Shown piece after piece: positions 28,012-37,400 of a stretch of DNA of 64,000 nucleotides. The stretch is from Aquamicrobium aerolatum DSM 21857. Its GTDB lineage: Bacteria; Pseudomonadota; Alphaproteobacteria; Rhizobiales; Rhizobiaceae. Every line of letters begins with the position of its first letter. The first letter of the stretch is position 1. The stretch spans positions 62,001 to 126,000 of the forward strand of contig NZ_FORF01000012.1 of NCBI RefSeq assembly GCF_900113935.1. The letters run 5' to 3'. The notes below the pieces were generated by a model that saw nothing but the letters and a program-made list of their open reading frames with translations, was not told the DNA's origin and did no database searches. A program made the position numbers and the translations under genes.

Positions 28012-28032
28012 GTTCCCTGCGGCCGCAGGAAC
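28012..28032. promoter_or_regulatory. Long near-palindrome in the pcs/ubiH-like divergent gap
   Basis: The 14-bp perfect palindrome CCTGCGGCCGCAGG (28016-28029) is flanked by GTTC (28012-28015) and GAAC (28029-28032). It lies in the 309-bp gap between the divergent starts of pcs and the hydroxylase. It could be an operator or an RNA hairpin. Nothing else is recognised in this gap. Confidence 0.4.
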
Positions 28033-28235
28033 AGACCCTACTCGCACGCTGGCGGACCGTACAAGCCATACTCGACATTCCGCGGCGTCGAAATTGGAAT
28101 TTCCACGAAAGCTTTGCACAATTGCCGGAGCCTATCCTTCAGAAACTCCGACACAAGCCGCGCAATGATGGCAATTCGACACGTTGATCTGACCGGCAGG
28201 TGGGCACTATATGCTCTCAAATGACTGGAGCAGAC

Positions 28236-29417
28236 ATGATCATCGAGAGCGATATCGTCGTTGCCGGGACCGGTCCGGCTGGACTTCTTGCGGCGCTTGC
28301 AATTTCGCGGAACGGATTTCGCGTCGCGCTGGTGGGGCCTGATGTCAATCTGGGTGACGGCCGAACCACGGCGCTGATGAAACCACAGCTGGACTTTCTC
28401 GACAGCCTTGGGCTCCTCGAAGACATTCGCACGGATTCTGCTCCACTGAAGACGATGCGCATTGTGGACGGCACCAGCCGCCTTTTGCGAAGCCCCACCG
28501 TGAACTTTCGCGCGACGGAAATCGGTCAAGACTATTTCGGCCTGAATATACCGAACCGGCACATGTTGCGTGTGCTTGCCCGAGCGCTCGAGGATTCGGA
28601 AATTGTCCGGGTAAATGGGCTTGTCAAAGAATGGTCTTCCGCACCCGAACATGTCGAAGCGGAGCTTCTGGACGGAACAGTTGTGCGTGCCAGGCTGGCG
28701 GTAGCGGCCGACGGAAGAAACTCTCCGGCCCGCGATTCTGTCGGTATCAAGGTTAGATCGACGCCATCGCAACAGTCTGCGCTGGTTCTGAACTTCCAGC
28801 ATACGCGATCCCATCAAGACACATCGTGTGAATTCCACACGGAACATGGCCCGTTCACGCAGGTTCCGCTGCCGGGCCAGCGCTCCAGCCTGGTATGGGT
28901 CAACCGGCCGCACCGGGCGCAGGAGCTCGCGCGCCTCGACGAATCAGCTCTGTCACGCCTGATCGAAGACCGAATGCAATCCATGCTTGGCCGCGTCACA
29001 GTCGAGTCGGGAAGCCAAGTATTTCCTCTATCTTCCGCGCTGCCGCAACGCTTCGCCAAGGATCGAGTGGCGCTGATCGGCGAGGCCGCGCATGTATTTC
29101 CGCCCATCGGCGCGCAAGGTCTCAATCTAGGGATCCGCGACATCGAGGGACTGATCGAGATCATCACGCGCCATCCGGTGGATCCGGGCGCAGAAGATGT
29201 GCTGGCCGCTTACGATCGAGCACGCCGACCCGACATTGTAGCGCGATCTTCCGCGGTCAATTTGCTCAATCGGTCGCTGCTGTCAGACATGCTCCCCACG
29301 CAGATGGCGCGTGCGCTCGGCCTGTCAATGCTTGAGGCGACACCGCCGCTGCGTGCGCTATTCATGCGCGAAGGGCTGCGTACCGGAAGCGGCATCGGCA
29401 GCTTGTTCCGGAGCTGA
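28236..29417 (+). CDS. UbiH/UbiF/COQ6 family FAD-dependent hydroxylase
   Basis: Enzymes of this family hydroxylate the ubiquinone ring or act on related aromatics with FAD, NAD(P)H and O2. The 393-residue protein shows the N-terminal dinucleotide fold VVAGTGPAGLLAALAI, the DG motif in AVAADGRNSPARD and the second FAD motif RVALIGEAAHVFPPIGAQGL (GEAAHVFPPIGAQG). The GAQGLN block is typical of ubiquinone hydroxylases such as UbiL. The start is the ATG at 28236, 5 nt after GGAG; upstream GTG and ATG lack such a site. No other ubi gene is adjacent, so the position hydroxylated is not assigned. Confidence 0.85.
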   Translation: MIIESDIVVAGTGPAGLLAALAISRNGFRVALVGPDVNLGDGRTTALMKPQLDFLDSLGLLEDIRTDSAPLKTMRIVDGTSRLLRSPTVNFRATEIGQDYFGLNIPNRHMLRVLARALEDSEIVRVNGLVKEWSSAPEHVEAELLDGTVVRARLAVAADGRNSPARDSVGIKVRSTPSQQSALVLNFQHTRSHQDTSCEFHTEHGPFTQVPLPGQRSSLVWVNRPHRAQELARLDESALSRLIEDRMQSMLGRVTVESGSQVFPLSSALPQRFAKDRVALIGEAAHVFPPIGAQGLNLGIRDIEGLIEIITRHPVDPGAEDVLAAYDRARRPDIVARSSAVNLLNRSLLSDMLPTQMARALGLSMLEATPPLRALFMREGLRTGSGIGSLFRS

Positions 29418-29513
29418 ATTTCGAGCCCCTTCTCTTTCATCGCAGCAACTAAACTACATAGTCTGTTGTCTTATATGGCTTTTACGCGAACGCTTGGTGC
29501 TTCTAGAATTGTT

Positions 29514-30476
29514 TTATCGAAACAAGTCGCGCGGCAAAGCGCCCGAAGTGATGAGATAAAGCAATGCGGTTAGCGTGAACACGGAAAGCGCCGTGGTGAT
29601 CACGACGCTGGCCGACGCGCGCTCCACCCAGACGTCATATTGCTGTGCAAGCACGTAGACATTAGCGGCGGCTGGCAAGGCGGCGAGCATCACCGCAGAG
29701 TAAAGCCATACATCCGGAAAGTCGCCAATAAGGCTGAGAACAACGTAGCAGAGAGCCGGATGAACGATCAGTTTCAGCCCGGCGATTACTCCAAGCTCCG
29801 CGGGAACGCGTTTGAGCGGACGCAGTGCCAGCGTCACACCCATCGCAAAAAGTGCGCAGGGCGCTGCTGCCTGGGCCAGAAGCTCCAGCAAGCGATCAAG
29901 CGCCTGCGGCGGCTCGAACCGCATCACCGCCGCCAAGATGCCCAGCATCGTGGACAGGATGAGAGGATGAAGAACGATGCGCCGAACGGCGCGGAACGCG
30001 ACAACCCCGATTGGTTCTTCGGCTCGACCTGAAAACGCCATCATGAGCGGCGTGACGGCAAAGTGAAACACGTTCTCTGCGCACACAATCAGCGCAACCG
30101 GCACCGCCGCCGATGGCCCGAAAACCAGTATGGCCAAAGCGGGCCCCATATAGCCGATATTGCCATATGCGGCAGACAGCCCCTTGATGGTGCTTTCGGC
30201 CAGATTGCTGCTTGTGAAGATCAGGGAGCCGAAGCACATCAGGCCGAAGATCACGAATGTCGAAAATACGGAGCCAATCACGAATGTCCATTCGGACAAC
30301 TGGTCGACCGGCGTACGCGATACGAGTTGAAAAAACAGGGCCGGCAGCGCTGCATAGATGATGAACGTATTCATCCACCCCAGCGCCTCGAGCGGTTGGC
30401 GGGTCTGGCGTGCAAAGAACGCGCCGAGAAGGATCAACCCGAAGAAGGGCAGCACCAGCCCGAGCACGTCAGCCAT
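29514..30476 (-). CDS. AEC (auxin efflux carrier) family transporter
   Basis: AEC proteins are ten-helix permeases; bacterial members move dicarboxylates, amino acids or unknown solutes. The 320-residue product has about ten hydrophobic segments in two inverted halves, each with a broken helix: KGLSAAYGNIGYMGPALAIL (as YGNIGYMGPAL) and the later MLAALPAAANVYVLAQQYD (as LPAAANVYVLA). GGAGGATAT precedes the ATG. It converges with the hydroxylase gene (96 bp gap) and is divergent from hspQ. The substrate cannot be read. Confidence 0.85.
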   Translation of the reverse strand: MADVLGLVLPFFGLILLGAFFARQTRQPLEALGWMNTFIIYAALPALFFQLVSRTPVDQLSEWTFVIGSVFSTFVIFGLMCFGSLIFTSSNLAESTIKGLSAAYGNIGYMGPALAILVFGPSAAVPVALIVCAENVFHFAVTPLMMAFSGRAEEPIGVVAFRAVRRIVLHPLILSTMLGILAAVMRFEPPQALDRLLELLAQAAAPCALFAMGVTLALRPLKRVPAELGVIAGLKLIVHPALCYVVLSLIGDFPDVWLYSAVMLAALPAAANVYVLAQQYDVWVERASASVVITTALSVFTLTALLYLITSGALPRDLFR

Positions 30477-30609
30477 ATATCCTCCCGCGCGGTTCTTCCG
30501 CGCCGCGTCGAGCCAAACTATTGGCTGACAGACTGCATCAAACCATCAGCTTCCAAACTGCTGGAATTGTGCGATGCTATACACATCAGCGCACGTCAAG
30601 GTACAGGCT

Positions 30610-30942
30610 ATGGGTGAAGTCAAAGTTGCCAGGTTCAGGATCGGCCAGGTCGTCCGGCATCGGTTGTTCCCTTTTCGGGGGGTGATCTTCGATGTTGACC
30701 CGGAGTTTGCGAACACGGAAGACTGGTACAATGCCATCCCGGCGGAAGTCCGGCCTGCTCGCGACCAGCCATATTATCACCTCCTGGCCGAAAACCAGGA
30801 AACTGAATATGTGGCATATGTGTCCGAACAGAACCTGCTCGACGACAGTTCAGGAGAGCCGGTGCGTCATCCCCAGCTGGCTGAATTCTTCGACAAGACC
30901 AGCGATGGGCATTACGCTCCGAAGGGCCGGCCTGCGCACTAA
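30610..30942 (+). CDS. hspQ: Heat shock protein HspQ (hemimethylated-DNA-binding YccV family)
   Basis: HspQ in E. coli is a heat-induced protein that binds hemimethylated origin DNA and acts as a specificity factor for the Lon protease. The 110-residue protein shows the family core KFRIGQVVRHRLFPFRG-like segment (here ARFRIGQVVRHRLFPFRGV), VDPEFANTEDWY, QPYYHLLAENQE and YVSEQNLL. The ATG at 30610 follows CAAGG; an ATG 12 codons upstream lacks a ribosome site. It ends in a strong bidirectional terminator. Confidence 0.93.
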   Translation: MGEVKVARFRIGQVVRHRLFPFRGVIFDVDPEFANTEDWYNAIPAEVRPARDQPYYHLLAENQETEYVAYVSEQNLLDDSSGEPVRHPQLAEFFDKTSDGHYAPKGRPAH

Positions 30943-30980
30943 AACGCGTCGCGATCTTTTAGCTATGACTTGAGGTCATA

Positions 30981-31009
30981 AAAAAACGGGCCATTGAGGC
31001 CCGTTTTTT
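30981..31009. terminator. Bidirectional terminator between hspQ and the IalB gene
   Basis: AAAAAACGGGCC (30981-30992) pairs with GGCCCGTTTTTT (30998-31009) around a 5-nt loop. The T-run follows on both strands, serving convergent hspQ and the IalB family gene. Confidence 0.95.
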
Positions 31010-31027
31010 TGTTTGCTCAAGCGAGGA

Positions 31028-31660
31028 TCAATTGCCCTGCTTGGCGCGCTCTTGCTCTTCCTTGAGCTTCTGCGCGAAATCATCGGTGTTGCGATCGACG
31101 AATTCCTGAAGGCGACGCTGGCGATCTTCGATGTCGGACTGCTGGAGCGGCTCACCATCAAAAGCAGTCGTGAAGCCGGCAAGCGTCACCTTGATCGGGT
31201 TGGCCTGGTTCTGGAAGTTGACCGAAGTCAGCGTCAGTTCCGATCCACGCTTGAACGAGGCGATCAGATTGTCCGTCAGCTGGCCTTCAGCGATGCAGCG
31301 GTCAGGAAGGCAGATCATGTAGTCGATCTTCTGCGTCTGTCCGCCATCGATCTGCATGCCGATACCGGGAGGAACAAGACGACCGGTCGGAACCGTGATC
31401 TGGAAAATGCGGCGGTTGGTCTTGCCCTTGACCTCGATCATGCTGATGCCGGTCAGGAAATGTCCCGAATCTGCGAACAGGATATTCTGCACGTTGCAGA
31501 TGTCGATGTCTTCCTGCTTGCTGCAGACCTTGTACCAGCCCTCAGGCATGTTCTGCTGCTGCTGTTGAGCATGGGACGGCGCAACTGCGCTCATCGCAAT
31601 GCCGAACACGCCGGCGGCCAGAAGGGAAAGTCGGGTCGCATTGGTCTTGCGGCGATTCAT
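31028..31660 (-). CDS. Invasion-associated locus B (IalB) family secreted protein
   Basis: IalB-like proteins are exported proteins common in Rhizobiales; in Bartonella one is linked to red-cell invasion, but in free-living relatives the role is unknown. The 210-residue product has a signal peptide (about residues 1-31, ending PSHA), a Gln-rich stretch, then the family core WYKVCSKQEDIDICNVQN and DYMICLPDRCIAEGQL, whose paired cysteines probably form disulphides. The C-terminal 40 residues are a charged helix. It is monocistronic and divergent from the binding-protein gene. Confidence 0.87.
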   Translation of the reverse strand: MNRRKTNATRLSLLAAGVFGIAMSAVAPSHAQQQQQNMPEGWYKVCSKQEDIDICNVQNILFADSGHFLTGISMIEVKGKTNRRIFQITVPTGRLVPPGIGMQIDGGQTQKIDYMICLPDRCIAEGQLTDNLIASFKRGSELTLTSVNFQNQANPIKVTLAGFTTAFDGEPLQQSDIEDRQRRLQEFVDRNTDDFAQKLKEEQERAKQGN

Positions 31661-31888
31661 TGGGTCCGTTTCCTCTTAGAACGTGGGCTGCGGCACTGCC
31701 TGCAATCGGCCCGCTAGTGCTGGTGAATTGCGGCGACAGCATGACTCCAAGCGCCTGTTACACCGTGGCTGCTGGCAAATCCAGACCCGCTCTTCAATTT
31801 ACTGGGATCGTCCAAGGGATTCCGGCACAGAAAGCAAACTGCTAGGGTGCGCCGAATCGCCCTTCCCGAGACATCGCGCCGGAGTTTC

Positions 31889-33703
31889 ATGATGCGACTG
31901 TCGTTGCTTGCCGTTCTTGCTGCCATGTTTGCGGTACCAGCGGGCCCCATTGCCGCCCAGAACGGACCCTCGCATGCCATTGCCATGCACGGAGAGGCGG
32001 CCCTGCCCGCCGACTTCGCGCATCTCCCCTACGCCAACCCCAACGCGCCGAAGGGCGGACGGATTGATTATGCGTGGCAGGGCTCGTTCGACAGTCTCAA
32101 CCCGTTCATCGTTCAAGGCGATGGCGCCCGCGGGCTGTTCGACCAGTATTTTGGCAACAACGTCTTCGAAACGCTGCTCATGCGGTCGCGCGATGAAGCA
32201 TTCACGCTCTATCCGCTGATTGCCGATAGTGTCGAGACCGATGACGAGCGCAGCTTTATCGCGTTCACCATCAATCCCCTCGCCCGCTTTTCCGACGGCC
32301 AGCCGATCACGCCTGAAGACGTCGTGTTCTCGATGGAATTGCTGCTGGAGAAAGGGCGCCCAAACTACCAGAACTGGATCAAGGCGGTTGAAAAAACCGA
32401 GATCGTCGGTCAAAACGGTATCCGCTTCACCATGAAGCCCGACGCCGGGCGCGAGTTGCCGTTGCTGTTGTCGCAACTGCCGATCCTGCCCAAACATGCG
32501 ATCGACGCGGAAAATTTCCACCGCTCGTCGCTCAAGCCCATGATCGGCTCTGGTCCTTACGTGATCGAGAGCGTGCGCCCTGGCGAAGTGGTCGTCCTGA
32601 AGCGCAACCCGGATTATTGGGCGAAAGATATCCCAACCAAACGCGGTTTCGACAATTATGACGAAATCCGCATCAATTACATGCGCGACGACAACACGAT
32701 CTTTGAATCGTTCAAGCGAGGCCTGACCTCGCTCCACGCAGAGACGGACACGGGCCGCTGGGCAACCGGCTACGATTTTCCCGCCTTCCGCGACGGACGT
32801 GTCCTACGTGAAGAATTTGAAACGCGACTGCCGTCGGGAATGTATGGCTATGTCATGAACACGCGTCGCGAAATGTTCGCGGACAGGACAGTACGGCAAT
32901 CCTTGGCGGGGCTTCTGGATTTTGAGTGGGCTAACCGCAATCTCTACAATGACGCCTATAAACGAATCCGCAGCTATTATGACGGGTCCGATTTGTCGTC
33001 GTTCGGCTTTCCTGCAAGCGACGCCGAACGAGAACTGCTGGCGCCCTTTCCTGACGCCGTCCTTCCCGAGATTATGAACGGGACATATCAACTGCCGGTT
33101 TCTGACGGCTCCGGCCGCGATCGGGAGTTTTTGCGTCTTGGCCTGGAGGGACTTCAGTCGGCAGGTTACCGGATGGAAGACGGCAAGCTCGTCGACAAGA
33201 ATGGCAAGCAGCTGAGCTTCGAAATCTTGCTCAATGGACCGGCCGGCCAGTCGCTGGCGATGTCGTGGACCCGTACCCTGAGCCGCCTGGGCATTGTCGC
33301 CAATATGCGTATCGTTGACTCGGCCCAATATTTTCAGCGCCAGCGCACCTACGATTTTGACGTCATGTTGATGAACTATACGTCGTCGCTGTCACCGGGT
33401 GCCGAACAACTGGCGCGCTGGGGGTCGGCTACACGCGATCTCGACGGAACCTATAACTTTGCAGGCGTAGCGGACCCTGCGGTGGATGCGCTGATCGACA
33501 GGCTTCTCAATGCGCGAAGCCAGGATGAGTTCGTCACTGCCGTTCGCGCTTATGATCGCGTGCTCATGAGCGGTGCTTACGTGGTGCCGCTATACAATCC
33601 GCTGACAAATAGTTGGATTGCGCACTGGAAACAGTACAAACGCCCCGATGTGACTCCTATTTATGGACCTCAGTTCCAGACCTGGTGGTACGAGGCCGAC
33701 TGA
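31889..33703 (+). CDS. Extracellular solute-binding protein family 5 (peptide type, YejA-like)
   Basis: Family 5 binding proteins capture peptides or other solutes in the periplasm for ABC import. The 604-residue protein has a signal peptide (about residues 1-24, VPAGPIAAQ) and family blocks such as GGRIDYAWQGSFDSLNPFIV, FSDGQPITPEDVVFSMELL, MIGSGPYVIESVRPGEVVV and RNPDYWAKD. The long form with FDNYDEIRINYMRDD resembles YejA. Two adjacent ATGs (31889, 31892) follow GGAG; the first is used here. No permease or ATPase is adjacent, so it must work with a transporter encoded elsewhere. Confidence 0.87.
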   Translation: MMRLSLLAVLAAMFAVPAGPIAAQNGPSHAIAMHGEAALPADFAHLPYANPNAPKGGRIDYAWQGSFDSLNPFIVQGDGARGLFDQYFGNNVFETLLMRSRDEAFTLYPLIADSVETDDERSFIAFTINPLARFSDGQPITPEDVVFSMELLLEKGRPNYQNWIKAVEKTEIVGQNGIRFTMKPDAGRELPLLLSQLPILPKHAIDAENFHRSSLKPMIGSGPYVIESVRPGEVVVLKRNPDYWAKDIPTKRGFDNYDEIRINYMRDDNTIFESFKRGLTSLHAETDTGRWATGYDFPAFRDGRVLREEFETRLPSGMYGYVMNTRREMFADRTVRQSLAGLLDFEWANRNLYNDAYKRIRSYYDGSDLSSFGFPASDAERELLAPFPDAVLPEIMNGTYQLPVSDGSGRDREFLRLGLEGLQSAGYRMEDGKLVDKNGKQLSFEILLNGPAGQSLAMSWTRTLSRLGIVANMRIVDSAQYFQRQRTYDFDVMLMNYTSSLSPGAEQLARWGSATRDLDGTYNFAGVADPAVDALIDRLLNARSQDEFVTAVRAYDRVLMSGAYVVPLYNPLTNSWIAHWKQYKRPDVTPIYGPQFQTWWYEAD

Positions 33704-33723
33704 GCCTCTGCAGGAGAAAAATT

Positions 33724-34416
33724 ATGAGCGAGCGCACCAGCATAACCATAGACGTGATCTCGGATGTCGCATGTCCATGGTGCTTTCTCGGCATGAAACG
33801 TCTTGAACACGCCGTTGAACTGGCGTCCGACGTTGACGTGCAAATTCGTTGGCGGCCGTACCAGCTTGACCCGTCGATCCCCAAGGAAGGATTGCCACGC
33901 CGCAAATACATGCTGGACAAGTTCGGCGACGAATCCAGGCTGACGGCAGCGCACGAACGGCTGACGATGCTGGGCGAGGTTGAGGGCATCCGCTTCAATT
34001 TCGATGCCATGCAGGTTTCCGCCAACACTTTGGACGCGCATCGCCTCATTCGCTGGGGCGGGTCGCCAAAATCACCGCCCGGCGCACAGGCGCAGGTCGT
34101 CAAGCGCCTGTTCGAGATGAATTTCGAAGAGGCACGAGATATCGGAGCGCGCGATGTGCTGACGGAGGCTGCCGCCGACGCTGGCATGGACGCCAATCTC
34201 GTGGAGGCCCTGCTGTCGTCTCACGCCGACGTTGAGTCGCTTCAAAACGAGATTGCCGCTGCAAGCCAGATGGGCGTGACTGGCGTTCCATGTTTCCTGC
34301 TCGAAGGGAAATACGCCGTCATGGGCGCCCAGGAAGCAGAAGTCCTCGCCGACGCCATCAAGCAAGTGGCAGCAGCCAAGGAACGCGGCGAACTCGATCA
34401 GCCACAAGCGAATTAG
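33724..34416 (+). CDS. DsbA family oxidoreductase, FrnE-like
   Basis: FrnE-like proteins are cytoplasmic thioredoxin-fold proteins with an inserted helical domain, related to 2-hydroxychromene-2-carboxylate isomerase and DsbA; some act in oxidative-stress defence. The 230-residue protein has the CPWC motif in SDVACPWCFLGMKRL (about residues 17-20) right after the first strand, no signal peptide, and the cis-proline loop in MGVTGVPCFLLEGKYAV. AGGAG precedes the ATG at 33724. It follows the binding-protein gene by 20 bp and probably shares its transcript. Confidence 0.88.
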   Translation: MSERTSITIDVISDVACPWCFLGMKRLEHAVELASDVDVQIRWRPYQLDPSIPKEGLPRRKYMLDKFGDESRLTAAHERLTMLGEVEGIRFNFDAMQVSANTLDAHRLIRWGGSPKSPPGAQAQVVKRLFEMNFEEARDIGARDVLTEAAADAGMDANLVEALLSSHADVESLQNEIAAASQMGVTGVPCFLLEGKYAVMGAQEAEVLADAIKQVAAAKERGELDQPQAN

Positions 34417-34435
34417 GCAAACTCGTTACGAAAGA

Positions 34436-34459
34436 CCCGAAGTCTGTTAAGGCTTCGGG
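34436..34459. terminator. Hairpin between convergent frnE-like gene and mfd
   Basis: CCCGAAG (34436-34442) pairs with CTTCGGG (34453-34459). It lies between two convergent stops (34416 and 34467). The minus-strand side runs into TCTTTCG and the plus side into CCATTCTTC, so termination is moderate in both directions. Confidence 0.65.
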
Positions 34460-34466
34460 CCATTCT

Positions 34467-37400
34467 TCATGCCTTTTCGGCAATTCTCGCCAATTGCGTC
34501 ATCACGACAGCAGAACCGGCGAGGCGCTTTTGCGCGCTCGGCCAGTCCCGCATCAGCACAATGCTGTGGTCCGGCCTGATCTTGGCCAACGAACCCTGCT
34601 CGCTGATGAATTTCACCAGACCGGCAGGTTCCGGGAACGTCTTGTTGCGGAAGTGCAGGACGATTCCCTTCGGGCCGGCGTCGAGCTTTTCAACCTGGGC
34701 CTTGCGGCACAGCGCCTTGATGAACACGATCTTCAGCAGGTGATCGACTTCTTCCGGCATCGGGCCAAACCGATCGATGAATTCTGCGCCGAAGCCGTCG
34801 ATCTCTTCTGTCGTCTCCAGTTCCGAGAGGCGACGATAGAGAGCAAGGCGCAGCTGGAGGTCGGGAACGTAGGATTCCGGGATCATCACAGCAGTGCCAA
34901 TGGTGATCTGCGGCGACCAGCTGCCGTCTCCAGCCTCCGCATCCCCCTTCATCTCAGCGACTGCTTCTTCCAGCATCTGCTGATAGAGCTCGAAGCCGAC
35001 CTCCTTGATGTGACCGGATTGCTCATCCCCCAAAAGGTTGCCCGCGCCGCGTATATCGAGGTCATGGCTCGCCAGCTGGAAGCCTGCACCGAGCGTGTCG
35101 AGAGATTGCAGAACCTTCAACCGCCGCTCGGCGAGTTTCGTCATCATCTTCTTGGCGGGCAATGTGAACAGGGCATAGGCCCGCAACTTCGAACGCCCAA
35201 CCCGACCGCGCAGCTGATACAGCTGTGATAGTCCGAACATATCCGCACGGTGCACGATCATCGTGTTTGCGGTCGGGATATCCAGACCTGACTCCACGAT
35301 GGTCGTCGACAGCAGCACGTCATATTGGCCGTCGTAGAAGGCATTCATGATGTCGTCGAGTTCGGTGGCGGCCAGCTGACCGTGGGCGGTCGCCACTTTT
35401 AGCTCGGGCACCTGCTCCGCCAGAAACTGCTTGATTTCCGCCAGATCGGCGATGCGCGGCACCACATAAAAGCTCTGCCCGCCACGATAGCGCTCGCGCA
35501 GAAGCGTCTCGCGCACCACCAGCGGATCGAACGGCGAGATGAACGTGCGCACGGCCATCCGGTCTACCGGTGGCGTGGTAATCAGGGACAATTCCCGCAC
35601 GCCCGTCAGCGCAAGCTGCAAGGTGCGCGGGATAGGCGTCGCGGACAGCGTCAAGACGTGAACGTCGGTTTTCAGCTCCTTGAGCCGTTCCTTGTGCTTG
35701 ACGCCGAAATGCTGCTCCTCGTCGATGATCAGCAGCCCAAGGTTCTTGAAGCTGACGGCAGAACCAAGCAGCGCATGTGTTCCGACCACAATGTCGACGG
35801 TTCCCTCGGCCATGCCCTTCTTAGTTTCGTTCAGTTCCTTGGCCGTCACCAGCCGCGATGCCTGACGAACATTGATTGGCAGCCCGGCAAAACGCTGACT
35901 GAAAGTGCGGAAATGCTGACGTGCCAACAACGTGGTTGGCACCACCACCGCCACCTGAAAGCCTTCCATGGCGGCGAGGAACGCAGCGCGAAGTGCAACC
36001 TCCGTCTTGCCGAAACCGACGTCACCGCAAATGAGTCGGTCCATCGGCCTTCCAGCGGCAAGATCGTCGGCCACCGCGTCAATCGCGTTCTGCTGGTCCT
36101 CGGTCTCGTCGTAAGGAAAGCGCGCCGCGAATTCACCGTAGACGCCGTCTGGCGGCATGATAACAGGAGCTGGACGCATCTGCCGCTCGGCCGCAATCGC
36201 GATCAGCTGGCCAGCCATCTCCAGCAGGCGGCGCTTGAGCTTGGCTTTGCGCGATTGCCACGCCACGCCGCCGAGCTTGTCGAGGGCGATCTCGGCAGAA
36301 TCCGAGCCAAAACGCGACAAAAGCTCAATATTTTCTACCGGCAGGAACAGCCGGTCGTCGCCGGCATAGACCAGTTCAAGGCAATCGTGCGGCGCGCCAG
36401 CGGCTTCGATCGTGCGCAGTCCGACGAATCGTCCGATGCCGTGATCGGCGTGAACCACGACATCGCCAGCCGACAATGCCGACACTTCCGCAATGAAATC
36501 AGAAGCTTTCTTGCGTTTTTTACCACGACGGATGAGACGATCGCCGAGAATATCCTGCTCGGCGACGATGACCATGTCAGCGGTCTGGAACCCGGCTTCC
36601 AACGGAAGCACGGCAAGGCTCGCCTCTCCGGCCTTCAGCTTCGCAACTTCATCGAGCGACGCGACGTTCTTCAGATTTCCGAGACCATGCTCAACCAGCA
36701 CCTGCGAGAGGCGGTCGAGAGAACCTTCGCTCCACCCGGCGACGATCACCCGGCGACCAGCTGCGCGCAGGTCCGCGATGTAGTTCACCGCATGTTCGAA
36801 CACATTCGCATTGGGATCGGCGCGTTCTTCAGCAAAGCTGCGTCCGGCAGAAGCTCCGGCGTGGCGCAGCGCCCTGCCACTTGTTTCGGGAACCTCAAAC
36901 GGGGTCAGTTCGGCGTAGACGCGCTCGGCAGCAAGCTTTTCGACCTCTTCTGTCGAAAGGTACAAGTGATTGGGCGCAACCGGCTTGTAGGGCACAGAAT
37001 CGGCAAACGATCCTGCCTGCTGGCGCGTGCGCGCTTCATAGTGGTCAACGATCAGCGCGTGACGCTCACCAAGAGCTTCCTTTGCGAGATAATCGAAAAT
37101 GATTGGAGCATCAGGCAGATAGTCGAAAATCGTCTCCAGTCGCTCGTAAAAGAGCGGCAGCCAGTGCTCCATGCCTGCAAAGCGACGCCCTTCGCTGATC
37201 GCCGCATACAGCGCATCGTCACGTTGAGGCGCGCCAAACGCCTCGATATAGGCACGGCGAAAGCGCGAAATCGATTCGGGCGTCAGTGAAACTTCGCTCA
37301 TCGGCTTGAGCGAGAACTGCTGGCGCTGACCCGTCGTGCGCTGTGTCGCGACCTCAAAGGCGCGGACCGATTCCAGCGTGTCGCCAAAGAAGTCGAGGCG

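Noticed and set aside
27990-28187. 65-codon plus-strand ORF in the pcs/ubiH-like gap
   Set aside because: No ribosome site, no family features, and it spans the near-palindrome; probably chance.
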